Part shown: positions 42,685-50,988 of the stretch, piece after piece
How the letters are laid out: each line of letters begins with the position of its first letter
How positions within the stretch are numbered: the first letter of the stretch is position 1
NCBI RefSeq assembly: GCF_902506145.1
Contig: NZ_LR733541.1
Location: 1 to 53,802, forward strand
Direction: 5' to 3'
Origin: Burkholderia sp. 8Y
GTDB lineage: Bacteria; Pseudomonadota; Gammaproteobacteria; Burkholderiales; Burkholderiaceae
Length of the DNA stretch: 53,802 nucleotides
Notes under the pieces: generated by a model
Databases searched by the model: none
What the model saw: only the letters and a program-made list of their open reading frames with translations
Told to the model about the DNA's origin: nothing
Position numbers and translations under genes: made by a program

Positions 42685-43047
42685 CTATGCAAAAGCCGAG
42701 AGGCTGTCTGCAAGATAATTCAGGTGCTCGTCATCGGTGGTCTCAGACGGCTGCTCCGCGCTCTCTACAGGTTTCTGCGGCTTTCGTTCCTCGACCGACG
42801 CAGGCTTTGCTTGCGTTTCGGCAGGCGTTGCTCCAATGTCGGCAACGTCTGCCTGCTGCACGACGGTGCGCCGTGGCTCGGCCGTATAGACAAGACCAGC
42901 GGTTCCGCTGCTACGCAGTGCTTCGTCAGCGAGACGCTTCAGCAGCGCCGCACGTTGTCTTGGATTCGAGACCGCCATTAATGCAGCAAACAAAGCGGGC
43001 GTGACAACTTCGCTGACTGTCAGCTTGATCTCGATAGTCCCGGTCAT
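42685..43047 (-). CDS. Small partner of the actin-like ParM (ParR/StbB-like role), 120 aa
   Basis: The gene starts inside the stop of the ParM-like gene (ATGA overlap), the standard arrangement for actin-type partition pairs. Residues 1-50 are an ordered basic/helical region (VSEVVTPALFAALMAVSNPR, then RAALLKRLADEAL), and the rest is acidic and disordered, ending in a short helix. ParR-type adaptors bind parC DNA through such an N-terminal domain and ParM through the tail. The assignment rests mainly on position and architecture. Confidence 0.68.
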   Translation of the reverse strand: MTGTIEIKLTVSEVVTPALFAALMAVSNPRQRAALLKRLADEALRSSGTAGLVYTAEPRRTVVQQADVADIGATPAETQAKPASVEERKPQKPVESAEQPSETTDDEHLNYLADSLSAFA

Positions 43048-44069
43048 GCGGTGATAGCCTCCTTCCGCTTCTTATCGCGTTCGCGCATTTGTGTGGCCTC
43101 GCCTGCCGCAAAGAACCCACGAACGTTCGAGAAGCACGCGTTCTTCATGACCTCGATGCGGTTGCGGGGAAAGAACGCGCGGATTGCATGCTCGTAGAGT
43201 GGCGCACCCCCGCCCGTAAGAAAAATGCAGCGGATGTCATTGGTGCTACCGACCGAGTTACCGATCGCATTGACCGCAGCTTCCGGCACCGACTGGGCCT
43301 GTGCCGCATAGTGCTCAAGATTAATCTCTTCGTTGAACACGTAGTAGGGCGTCCCTTCGCGAACTGCTTCGTCGATTTCTTCAATCGCCAGGGCTGACTC
43401 CTTGGTCGCCGCACCGATGAGCTCGGCCATCTTTTGATAGAAGTGCGATGCGCCGCTCTGGTGTCCGCCGCTACGACGCTCCTCCATCGTAAGTCCCTTG
43501 GCGACTACCCAGTCGGTCGTGTAGTAACCGACGTCGATGATCATATTCCGTTGCGACGGGTTGAAGTCCGGGTGCTGTGAGAAATGAACCAGCGCGCCCA
43601 ACGGTTGAGGTAGCACCATCAGATTTCCGACGCGAACTTCCTCATCGCCGAACTGGAGCTTCCCCGAAAATTTGCTGCGCAAGGCCTCGGCGTGTTGTTG
43701 GAATGTCTGCACCGGCAGTCCGAGCACAAGGCGGTCTACCGACGATACGTTGGCGAAGTGGAAGGCTCCTCCGAGGAGTGCCTCATAGCTATCTGTAGTG
43801 CAGTAGTTGCCGACGAGCGTGCGCCCGGGGTCACCGTTACGAGAGGTCAGCGGCACTTCCGGTCCCACTTCGTACTGCTTTCCGTTGACTTCAATTCCAA
43901 CGGTCCTGATTGCCTTTAGCACGCCGTTACTTTGCTTGGTCATGGTTCGGGCCTGATAGTCCGGAGTCAGCGACGGAAACATGAACGTTGACACTTCTGA
44001 GCCGTTGCGGACTGCAACCTTGGTGTTTCCATATCCGACGTCAACGGCAAGGACGGATGCATGCGTTTT
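43044..44069 (-). CDS. parM: ParM/StbA-like actin-type partition ATPase, 341 aa
   Basis: I start at the ATG at 44069 (GGAGAGAG upstream). The actin-fold phosphate-1 loop is AVDVGYGNTKVAV near residues 8-20; phosphate-2 is IIDVGYYTTDWVV (about 180-192); the adenosine motif is FLTGGGAPLYEHAI (about 285-298). ParM forms filaments that push plasmid copies apart. The replicon thus has this type II system plus ParAB. The small overlapping downstream gene is its likely adaptor, and direct repeats upstream are a likely parC. Confidence 0.9.
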   Translation of the reverse strand, partial: KTHASVLAVDVGYGNTKVAVRNGSEVSTFMFPSLTPDYQARTMTKQSNGVLKAIRTVGIEVNGKQYEVGPEVPLTSRNGDPGRTLVGNYCTTDSYEALLGGAFHFANVSSVDRLVLGLPVQTFQQHAEALRSKFSGKLQFGDEEVRVGNLMVLPQPLGALVHFSQHPDFNPSQRNMIIDVGYYTTDWVVAKGLTMEERRSGGHQSGASHFYQKMAELIGAATKESALAIEEIDEAVREGTPYYVFNEEINLEHYAAQAQSVPEAAVNAIGNSVGSTNDIRCIFLTGGGAPLYEHAIRAFFPRNRIEVMKNACFSNVRGFFAAGEATQMRERDKKRKEAITA

Positions 44070-44102
44070 CATTCTCTCTCCAGAGCATTTTCGGTTGGTG
44101 CA

Positions 44103-44270
44103 CTTATCTGCCACTTAACTGACAGAAAACGGGCAGATTCGAATCGGCAACGGCTCATTCTTCCAATACGTCCGGATAAGTGTCAGTTATCGGCACCTTA
44201 ACGGTGAGATGATGAGTCGGCGCACATAGCGCGCCCCTATCTGTCAGTTATCGGGACGAATGCGGTGAGA
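44103..44270. repeat. Repeats upstream of parM, candidate parC centromere
   Basis: Two direct repeats of 29 bp begin at 44181 and 44242: TGTCAGTTATCGG, then C or G, AC, six variable bases and CGGTGAGA. A third, inverted copy of CTGTCAGTTA lies at 44114-44123 (complement). The unit TGTCAGTTA thus occurs three times in 150 bp just upstream of parM, as expected for a ParR-binding centromere that doubles as operator. Confidence 0.65.
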
Positions 44271-45359
44271 AAAGTCACCGTCGCACAGGTCCAACTCTAC
44301 AGAGAGCCGCGGAATGTCAAGGAAGGAAAAGCTCGCTACATTTAGGCAGCTTTTGCGCAACGCGCTTCCGTTCAAGCCTCTAATATTCCAATCACCAACC
44401 GCGCGACCAGCGCATCGAGCCTCCTTAATGGACCATCGAGGGGAGCGCTTTGCCTAGCGAAAACCCCTCTGTCACAGGCCGCAAAATGAAGCGGCCTTTT
44501 TCTGAATCTAATCAAGTTCAAGGCGACCCAAGTTGAGGACGCTGGACACGCGATATCCATTGGGTTTGCGGGCTGTTTTGCCCGAATTGCCGAGTTGAGA
44601 CAGATTGGGAGCGAACACGGACACGGTCCAGGTTGCTGCTTTCGAAGTCTCGATGACGGTGGACGCATCCCTACAGCACACGACGCTGGGTACGTTGCAT
44701 GAGGTCCGACACACCGCGGCCGATTGAACGCGCTTTGGGATGGGGGATGAGCGAGCCACGGAAGGCGGACTTATCTCTGTACGGAAGACGAACGGTCGGC
44801 GCAACCGGAGAAAAAACAGCGCATAACGATTACCGAGCAAATGGCCAAGGTCGTGCTGTCGAAAGACGGGGCACGCGGGCGCGCGAGAGCGTGCTCTGGC
44901 CGGCGCGGTAGCCGTAGCAGCGGCACAGCCGAGTCGCGCAGCGAAAAGCGCGCGATTGGACTGCTGACAGCAGCGGGAAAAGCACTCAACGACGAGAGGT
45001 GCCGCGAAGCGGGCCCGCGTTGATGCGCACCGGCAACTAATCAGTGGCGGTCACCACGCGAAGCGTGAAACTGGCAGCACGCGGCAATACGGACGGTCGA
45101 TGCATGTTTCTTCCACGTGCGGGGCTATCGAATGGAATCGCTAAAGGACAGGAAGGAAAGACCCGGCGGGGATACGCAGCGTGCAACGCAGGCAGCACTC
45201 GGGGATAGGCTCCCAAGGGCATTCGGCGCGGCGGCAAACGGAGGCGCACCGCGCAAAGGCAGCGCACGGTCGTCAAATCGGTTTCACAAGAGGACAAGGC
45301 GGTGCTGAAGGCATCAAACAACTGCGTGCGTTCTCTGCGACCCGGCGTTAGAGGCAAGG
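44270..45359. other. Long stretch without a convincing gene
   Basis: Frames on both strands are short, arginine-rich or interrupted. A minus-strand frame (44508-44840) and plus-strand frames at 44516-44700 show protein-like bits, but no family was recognised. The only clear element is the terminator at 44476-44501. Confidence 0.45.
44476..44501 (+). terminator. Intrinsic terminator with no recognised gene before it
   Basis: GGCCGC and GCGGCC flank an 8-base loop and are followed by TTTTTC. No protein gene ends just upstream on the plus strand, so it may terminate a small RNA starting near 44300. Confidence 0.6.
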
Positions 45360-45827
45360 ATGGAACTTGATGTCATCGTGGCAATTCGTACCAGCGACTG
45401 CGCGGCGGTGCCTAGTCCTACGGAACTCCCGCGGCGAGCGGCCTTGAACTCGGTAACCACGAAGGTTGCCCCGGACAACGCTGAAGGCCGGCGAGCGAAC
45501 GTCGGTCGGTCACTTTCGGAGACGGGTTACAGGAAAGGTGGGCGATACAAAAGGATCTTCACGGGCATCGACCATATGTTCGAAGCCGAGGTCGCGTGGT
45601 CGATGTGGCGACTTGCTGCGAGATACGGATTTGACGATGCACGCTCGAGGCGAAGAGCGTTGCGGCACGCGGCTATTGCTGGCTGGGCCGCCGGATCGTG
45701 GCCGCCGAGCGAATTGCTGCTTTGCCTCGCCGCGCTGAACAGCGAGTTTGCAAGCGCGTTTGCGAGGGGCCGGAACATGTACTTAGCGGCGCGAGAAAAG
45801 CAGAAGAAAACGGGGATTAAAGAATGA
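45360..45827 (+). CDS. Hypothetical protein translationally coupled to an integrase, 155 aa
   Basis: Its stop overlaps the integrase start (ATGA), which supports it as a real gene. The first 60 residues are poorly ordered and the true start may be later, for example MFEAEVAWSMWRLAARYGF at about 45575. Residues 75-155 are helical with RSRRRALRHAAIAGWAAGSW and a basic end. No family recognised. It may be an accessory factor of the recombinase. Confidence 0.58.
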   Translation: MELDVIVAIRTSDCAAVPSPTELPRRAALNSVTTKVAPDNAEGRRANVGRSLSETGYRKGGRYKRIFTGIDHMFEAEVAWSMWRLAARYGFDDARSRRRALRHAAIAGWAAGSWPPSELLLCLAALNSEFASAFARGRNMYLAAREKQKKTGIKE

Positions 45828-46969
45828 CGGTGACTGTTTACGTGAAAGGGATTCTGGCTGACTACCCGGGGCTCCGTGCCGATTTCAAATCGGCGCTCGA
45901 CCTGCTGTTCACCGCCAATGTGAACCGCGTCCATAGCCGTACGCGAATCAGCAGCAAGCCCCTGTCGGTCAAGACGCAGGACTATCGCCTGCGCAAGCTT
46001 TGCCGGTCGTTCGTCGAGCTGCGCGAAAACGGATTCGCGCTCCAGTCGCCACATGCCCTCAAGGAGAAGCACATCGAGTTCCTCGTCACGCTCTGGCACA
46101 AGAAAGGCCAGAGCCCAGGGACGATCGAAAACAAGTTGACGTACTTCCGCGCGTTCGCACAGTGGATCGGCAAGCCGAACCTAGTCAGAAAGCTATCGGA
46201 CTATATCGATAGGGACGAGCACGACTTCCACCGGTCCTATGTTGCGACGGAGGACAAATCGTGGGAAGGCAACGGCCTCGACGCCGCATCAATCATCGAC
46301 GGCATCGCGAAGACCGATCCGGTGGTTGCCGTGCAGATGAAGTTGCAGTCGGCATTCGGGCTGAGGGTCGAGGAAAGCTTCCTGCTGAGGCCAATAGACG
46401 CAGTGCGCAAGGACGGCCGGCTCAATGTAGTTCATGGCACGAAGGGAGGTCGAGGACGCACAGTCCCCATCGATTTCAAGCTCGATGTTCTGCGAGAAGC
46501 GGCAAACTACGTCAACAGCACAACGGGATCAACGATCCCGGATGGCTATACCAAGACCCAATGGAAGGACCACTTCTACACGGTGCTCAAACGACACGGA
46601 GTGACGAAAGCCGGTCTGGGCGTTACCAGCCATGGCCTCAGGCACGAGTACCTGCAACAGATGTTTGCGAAGTACGCCGGTGTTCCTGCGCCGATTAAAG
46701 GAAGCGACGAAAGGGCGGACAAACTGATTCACTGTGAAGCAATGCAAGCGGTGGTTGAGGCGGCCGGCCACAGCCGCAAGCAAAAGGCAAGTGCTTACCT
46801 GTCGAGCTATTCCGTCCAGAAGAAGCTGAAAGCGCCTAAGGTAACGATCGAGCAGGTCAACGATGCGCTCGCTGCAAACAACGGCGAGAAGAAGGCTGCT
46901 GCCGCCGCTCTCGGCATCTCAAGGACGGCGTTATATCGAATTTTGCAATGTGAAAAGCTTGCCTGCTAA
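45824..46969 (+). CDS. Tyrosine recombinase with a C-terminal Fis-like HTH, 381 aa
   Basis: The catalytic residues are Arg181 (FGLRVEESF), His270 and Arg273 (HGLRHEY), His316 (AGHSRK) and Tyr325 (KASAYL). The N-terminal 130 residues are a core-binding domain (TQDYRLRKLCRSFVELRENG). The family resembles the integrase-domain proteins that carry PF12834/PF12835-type regions. After the catalytic tyrosine, about 55 residues include a Fis-type helix-turn-helix (EKKAAAAALGISRTALYRIL), which is uncommon. It may resolve plasmid multimers or act on an inverted-repeat target. The nearest palindrome is 82 bp downstream. Confidence 0.88.
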   Translation: MTVTVYVKGILADYPGLRADFKSALDLLFTANVNRVHSRTRISSKPLSVKTQDYRLRKLCRSFVELRENGFALQSPHALKEKHIEFLVTLWHKKGQSPGTIENKLTYFRAFAQWIGKPNLVRKLSDYIDRDEHDFHRSYVATEDKSWEGNGLDAASIIDGIAKTDPVVAVQMKLQSAFGLRVEESFLLRPIDAVRKDGRLNVVHGTKGGRGRTVPIDFKLDVLREAANYVNSTTGSTIPDGYTKTQWKDHFYTVLKRHGVTKAGLGVTSHGLRHEYLQQMFAKYAGVPAPIKGSDERADKLIHCEAMQAVVEAAGHSRKQKASAYLSSYSVQKKLKAPKVTIEQVNDALAANNGEKKAAAAALGISRTALYRILQCEKLAC

Positions 46970-47050
46970 GGGGGGTATGAATAAATGGCAAGCTTTGTAA
47001 CAGCCAACTTGCTCAATAGAATCAGCGGCTTATTGTTATGACACTTCGCG

Positions 47051-47078
47051 CGACAACGCTATCCGGATAGCGTTGTCG
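47051..47078. repeat. Palindrome copy 2, 28 bp (core ACGCTATCCGGATAGCGT)
   Basis: The 18-bp core (47056-47073) is extended symmetrically by CGACA and TGTCG to a perfect 28-bp palindrome, the longest of the three copies. It lies between the ends of two converging genes, so it is unlikely to be a promoter operator. Confidence 0.9.
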
Positions 47079-47086
47079 TGGAGGTT

Positions 47087-47227
47087 TCAGCCTAAAAGCC
47101 AGCTGAGCTGAGGACTTGTGATCGCGTGGTACGTGAGGATTGCGCCGAGTGCGAGCACGGTAGCGATCTGCGGCGCGAGCTTGCTTCGCAGGCGGTAGGC
47201 GGCAACGATGTATTCGATGGGTGACAT
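47087..47227 (-). CDS. Small membrane protein, 46 aa
   Basis: An open frame (MSPIEYIVAAYRLRSKLAPQ ... LSWLLG) with GGAAGA four bases before the ATG. Residues 18-36 form one membrane segment (APQIATVLALGAILTYHAI). It converges on the integrase gene with the 28-bp palindrome between them. Function unknown. Confidence 0.55.
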   Translation of the reverse strand: MSPIEYIVAAYRLRSKLAPQIATVLALGAILTYHAITSPQLSWLLG

Positions 47228-47301
47228 GATTCTTCCTTAGGAGCCTCGGATCGGATGAAACGAGTTAAGCCCCAGTATGACCGGCGTCCGACGAAGTCAA
47301 G

Positions 47302-47967
47302 TCACCAGCGGTTGCGATCCGGCAAGTCGTCCACTGCAAGGTTGACGCTGTTCTCGAAGTTGCCTTCATCGCCGCCCGTGGCTGGAATGCGAGGAAACTG
47401 GATGGATGCTATCCCGTCAATGTACACGCGCTTCGCGAGTTGCTGAAGCTTCCGATACCGTGCCGCATCGTTGAGCACGGTATCGACCGGCCAAAAATCG
47501 CTCAGCGTGATTTTGCTGTCCACGATCTTTCGGGCAAGCATGGCAAAAACGGGACCGCGCTTTTCCCAATCACCCTCGGTTCTCGCCAGTAGGTCAATCA
47601 GAAACGGTGCATCCACCGCGCTGATTTCCTTCCGAACCAGCTTCAGCAAGTCACCTTCCTTAGCGGCTGGGCGCCGAGTGCGTGCGTTCCAGATCTCTCC
47701 TGCCTTTTGCAGGGCGGCATGCCGGTCGTTCCCGATCGGGATCCACGGCGTCTGCATTCCGCACTCTTCGCAGAAGACGCAGCAGACTTTTTCCTGCGGG
47801 ATCGCATAGAGCGAGCGCGCCTCCAGATCGTTCATGTCCGGGGCGACGCTTGCGTCGGCGTCGAGGTAGTCAATCGCGGGTGCAGAAGGGCGTTTGAGCA
47901 GCCGGTGAGAGTAGCCGAAGGACCATTTTCCGCCGCAATGGTCGCAGGGAAAGAGCTCGTCAGTCAT
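47302..47967 (-). CDS. Lar-like zinc-ribbon protein, 221 aa
   Basis: The N-terminal 100 residues match the Lar restriction-alleviation type: FPCDHCGGKW, a second pair CVFCEECGMQTPW, then A-x-x-x-W-N-A-R. Lar proteins moderate host type I restriction. The C-terminal 110 residues are an unrelated helical domain of unknown function. It is first (most downstream) in a minus-strand run of zinc-binding genes. A role in escaping restriction after transfer is plausible but inferred. Confidence 0.72.
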   Translation of the reverse strand: MTDELFPCDHCGGKWSFGYSHRLLKRPSAPAIDYLDADASVAPDMNDLEARSLYAIPQEKVCCVFCEECGMQTPWIPIGNDRHAALQKAGEIWNARTRRPAAKEGDLLKLVRKEISAVDAPFLIDLLARTEGDWEKRGPVFAMLARKIVDSKITLSDFWPVDTVLNDAARYRKLQQLAKRVYIDGIASIQFPRIPATGGDEGNFENSVNLAVDDLPDRNRW

Positions 47968-48088
47968 GGCAGCGTGGTCCAGGGCGCTCGCCGATGGCCG
48001 GCGAATAAGGTGTAGGCGGGGAGCATTATAGCGACGGACGCTTTCGCTAAATTAATGGCAAACCCTGATCTTACAAAAAGGTTTCAGG

Positions 48089-48481
48089 CTATGCTGCCAC
48101 GCGATTCGCCGCGATTGCGTTGTATTGCTCGTGACTGACGAGGCGCAAGGGCGTAAGCGAGGGCGCGTCAAAGAGGAGGCGGTACGAGCGGCCGACCGGA
48201 ACCGATAGAACTTTGCCGGCTGACGATTTCAGGTACTTGCCGTCAAGCGAGAACGGGTGCACGCCGCTACTGACCTTGCCGAGTAGCTCCCTCGCTTCTC
48301 GTTGGACTGCGGATAAGTGCCGGACGATGGACAGGTCTATCGGATCGTCGGCACGGGACTGCTTTGCCGCGCGCTTTTGCTCAAGGGCCGCCCGTTGTTC
48401 AGCTTTTTGCTTTTCAGCGGCTGCGCACGCGTGGCAATACTTCCCCTTGCCGGTGTGCCCGCACGAAAACGTCTGTTTCAT
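48089..48481 (-). CDS. Zinc-binding protein with a RelE-like C-terminal part, 130 aa
   Basis: The N-terminus carries FSCGHTGKGKYCHACA, a C-G-H...C-x-x-C zinc site of the type seen in plasmid proteins grouped as DUF7682. A helical lysine-rich linker leads to residues 75-120 (VHPFSLDGKYLKSSAGKVLS, then GRSYRLLFDA), which resemble a RelE-like fold. It could be an RNA-binding protein rather than a toxin because no antitoxin gene is adjacent. Confidence 0.75.
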   Translation of the reverse strand: MKQTFSCGHTGKGKYCHACAAAEKQKAEQRAALEQKRAAKQSRADDPIDLSIVRHLSAVQREARELLGKVSSGVHPFSLDGKYLKSSAGKVLSVPVGRSYRLLFDAPSLTPLRLVSHEQYNAIAANRVAA

Positions 48482-48535
48482 GATGCTTCTAGATGAGTTG
48501 CCGATGAGGCTATTGCACCATCATTTCGTGCCCGG

Positions 48536-48853
48536 TCAAGGCTCGGTAGATGATGGTTTTGAGGGCCTTTCGTCCCCGGCCAGCGCGTCGAGCTGGGCTG
48601 ACAGATCAAGCAGTCGCGCGTCGGCGAGCGACAGTCGCGCGGACAGCCGCTCGATCTGCGACATAGCGAGGCTGTACTGCTCGGAGAGCATAGACAGCGC
48701 CCAGAAAGGCGCCAATGTGGCGTTGCAATCGGTGCACGTCACGACGCCATCATGTTGGTCTAGTCTGATGCGGCGATGAGCGCAGCCACCCGCGCGCGAG
48801 TCGCTCTTCTCAGCGGTGACCGAAACACGTTTGAAGGGGATGACGCGGTTCAT
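48536..48853 (-). CDS. Small zinc-finger protein with a helical tail, 105 aa
   Basis: Residues 24-50 contain CAHRRIRLDQHDGVVTCTDC, a C-x-H...C-x-x-C zinc-binding pattern, followed by PFWALSMLSEQY and a heptad-like helix (IERLSARLSLADARLLDLSA). Such proteins are common in conjugative plasmids. It overlaps the upstream gene by 4 bp. Function unknown, likely nucleic-acid binding. Confidence 0.72.
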   Translation of the reverse strand: MNRVIPFKRVSVTAEKSDSRAGGCAHRRIRLDQHDGVVTCTDCNATLAPFWALSMLSEQYSLAMSQIERLSARLSLADARLLDLSAQLDALAGDERPSKPSSTEP

Positions 48854-49338
48854 TCGGGCAGTGAAGTTTCCGGGCGGTGAATGCTATCCGGAAATAGTAC
48901 CTGCGAGATCGTCACGTCGCGACGGTAATGCGACTCCACGACGTCCAGATAGCGACGGAACGATGCAGTGTCAGTCGGTCCGCCGTCAAGGTCCCTGTTC
49001 GCGAAACGCAGGTCGGTCGGCGCGAATGCATTGTTTTCGATCCAGTGCGCATCGGTGACGCTCGGCAGCCACCACCGATTCCAACGAATCGTGAATGCCA
49101 GCCAGCCACGCGCGCTCGCATCGATTTCTTTCCACGAAGCCTGGAAATCGAGGATGGCGCCCAGAGAGCTGAAGAACACCATGCGCAGGTCGGTCTCATC
49201 GGCGGCTGCGACAACGATCTGCTTGCGCCGTTCGTCGACCGCGTCAATGGCGCTTGCCATCGACAGCGCCGGATAGCTCACCTGCCAGTCGGCATCACGC
49301 GCGACTGCGCGCTTGAGGAAGAAGGAGTTGGAGTCCAT
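48850..49338 (-). CDS. Hypothetical protein, 162 aa
   Basis: A soluble mixed alpha/beta protein with several tryptophans (WKEIDASARGWLAFTIRW). No signal peptide, membrane segment or known motif. It is coupled to the following zinc-finger gene by ATGA overlap, and lies 55 bp after the DUF1173 gene. Confidence 0.65.
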   Translation of the reverse strand: MDSNSFFLKRAVARDADWQVSYPALSMASAIDAVDERRKQIVVAAADETDLRMVFFSSLGAILDFQASWKEIDASARGWLAFTIRWNRWWLPSVTDAHWIENNAFAPTDLRFANRDLDGGPTDTASFRRYLDVVESHYRRDVTISQVLFPDSIHRPETSLPE

Positions 49339-49393
49339 GGGAGAGATTTTCGCAGTTGGTTATGCGCTGAAGCTATCGCGGGAACGTGCCGTG

Positions 49394-50605
49394 TCAAGCC
49401 GCGGCCGGAAGTCGAACTGAAGCTAGATCGACGGGCGGCATCCATTCCACGCATGGCACGCCTTCGCGCGCGTACAACGCCTGCTTTTCCGCTTTGCGCG
49501 CCATGTATTGAGCGTTGCCTTGCATGCCGTACACCTCGATTGTTGTGGGTACGGCCGTATCGGTCAGCCTGAAGTCGGGCAACATCGCGTCTCCCTGCTC
49601 AAGCCGCGTGGGCTTTACAAATCGTCGCCGCTCCGCGACGAGGCGGTTCGCCATCGCGACCTCAAAGCTTGAGTCGCAAGGCAGAAAGGTGCTGTTGCAT
49701 AGTTGCAGCGCCAAGTCGATGATCCGGAGGTTGTCCTCTTTCGTCCGTTCGATGACGGCCAGCGCCACTACCCGAGCGCTCGCGTCACCGATCATGGCCC
49801 AGGCCGGTCTAAACGAATCGGCGGCAGACTCGATCACTGCTTTTGACGCGAAGAACGTCTCATAGGTCTGGCGCAGCTTGACGACGAACCCGTATCTCGA
49901 CGGTTCGACGCTGCGAAGTTCGGCGATCAGAAGTCCGCGCTCCGACTTGGCAGGCGTGGTCGTTATACGATCGAGGAATGAGCGGAACTCCGCAAGCACG
50001 CAAGAACCGTCAGCATCATCGTATCGGCGCATGACGTGAAGCACGTCCTGCATCGGTTTGCCGTTCAGCTTTCCATCGCCAAGCGCCGAAACGAGCTGGG
50101 CGTTGCAGGTTCCCCAGCCGCGAGAGGGCGCACCCGCCCACTCGTTGAGGCCGGCCTCTTCCCATACTCGTTGAAGGAAGCCGAGAAGCGGTGCTGCGCG
50201 GCGCGACGCTGCCCCCGATGTGCCGCCAGATGATTTCCGCGTCGATTGATCGACGGTGCGGACCGACAGCGAGGTGCTCAGCTTGACGTCTAGCCCACCG
50301 GCGACGGTGCTAATCGCCGCGTGCGTATCCTTGCTGTTTCGAGTTGGCTGAGACGCCGCCCGATAGAAGGTGCAAGATTTTGGGTTATGCCGGTGACCAT
50401 CGTCCGGCCACCGTGCGAGATGAAAAAGCGACCCGTAACGACGGATCACTAGACGTAAGGGCGCGTTGGTTGGTGCGGGTAGGCAGCGACAGACGGCGTA
50501 ACCGGGAGTCTTCTTGGCTCGCTCGAGCGCTCGCGCGTACGTCGCAGGGTTGTCCTGGACCTCTGTGAGCGCGACGGTTAGCGCGTCAAACGATACGAGC
50601 GTCAT
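49394..50605 (-). CDS. DUF1173 family protein, 403 aa
   Basis: The N-terminal region has a cysteine pair (YAVCRCLP) and the pattern Y-x-x-x-x-x-L-A-R-W-P-x-x-G-x-x-H-x-x-x-C, then a central helical part with SRGWGTCNAQLVSALGDGKL. The C-terminal third carries PDFRLTDTAVPTTIEVYGM and CVEWMPP, resembling a restriction-nuclease-like or PD-(D/E)XK-type core. DUF1173 occurs on proteobacterial plasmids and genomic islands, with no settled function. It overlaps the upstream gene by 4 bp. Confidence 0.82.
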   Translation of the reverse strand: MTLVSFDALTVALTEVQDNPATYARALERAKKTPGYAVCRCLPAPTNAPLRLVIRRYGSLFHLARWPDDGHRHNPKSCTFYRAASQPTRNSKDTHAAISTVAGGLDVKLSTSLSVRTVDQSTRKSSGGTSGAASRRAAPLLGFLQRVWEEAGLNEWAGAPSRGWGTCNAQLVSALGDGKLNGKPMQDVLHVMRRYDDADGSCVLAEFRSFLDRITTTPAKSERGLLIAELRSVEPSRYGFVVKLRQTYETFFASKAVIESAADSFRPAWAMIGDASARVVALAVIERTKEDNLRIIDLALQLCNSTFLPCDSSFEVAMANRLVAERRRFVKPTRLEQGDAMLPDFRLTDTAVPTTIEVYGMQGNAQYMARKAEKQALYAREGVPCVEWMPPVDLASVRLPAAA

Positions 50606-50904
50606 ACCTCTTCACCCCGCCAGGTTGAATGCGCTTGCTCGATCGGAACCTTGTGAATGTGGGCCCGCGTGCCGAGGCGACTCGCCGCTTCGCGAACGCT
50701 GAGACAAAACTGCTCGGCGTGGTCGCTGCTCGGGAAGTGCAGTCCAACGGTGGATAGGGCACCGGGTGCCGCGTAATCGCGTGAGAAGACAGCGCCTGTT
50801 CCGACCAACGCGTCGAGCCAACTGTCCGGGGAACCCGGCGGCGGGCGTTGCGTCAGCGCGGGCGCTGGCAGGGTCAAGGGTGAAATCTTCGAAGCTGACA
50901 ACAA
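50602..50904 (-). CDS. Small protein with uncertain start or frameshift, 100 aa
   Basis: Residues 25-100 are well ordered (WLDALVGTGAVFSRDYAAPG, then LSTVGLHFPSSDHAEQFCLS), but the start in this frame is TTG and without a ribosome-binding site. In the neighbouring frame, an ATG at about 50917 gives a good-looking start (MNVIVVSFEDFTLDPASA). A single-base shift near 50830-50860 would join the two. The stop overlaps the DUF1173 start (ATGA). Function unknown. Confidence 0.55.
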   Translation of the reverse strand: MLSASKISPLTLPAPALTQRPPPGSPDSWLDALVGTGAVFSRDYAAPGALSTVGLHFPSSDHAEQFCLSVREAASRLGTRAHIHKVPIEQAHSTWRGEEV

Positions 50905-50988
50905 TCACGTTCATCGTTCGATTCACAAGGCAAGGTTTCTCCGAAGCGCGCGGCGGCACGAAGCCCTCAATGAGGGCTGGCCAGTGCT

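Noticed and set aside
48089..48481. A RelE-type toxin at the zinc-binding protein
   Set aside because: Only the C-terminal part recalls RelE, a zinc domain is fused in front, and there is no antitoxin gene beside it.
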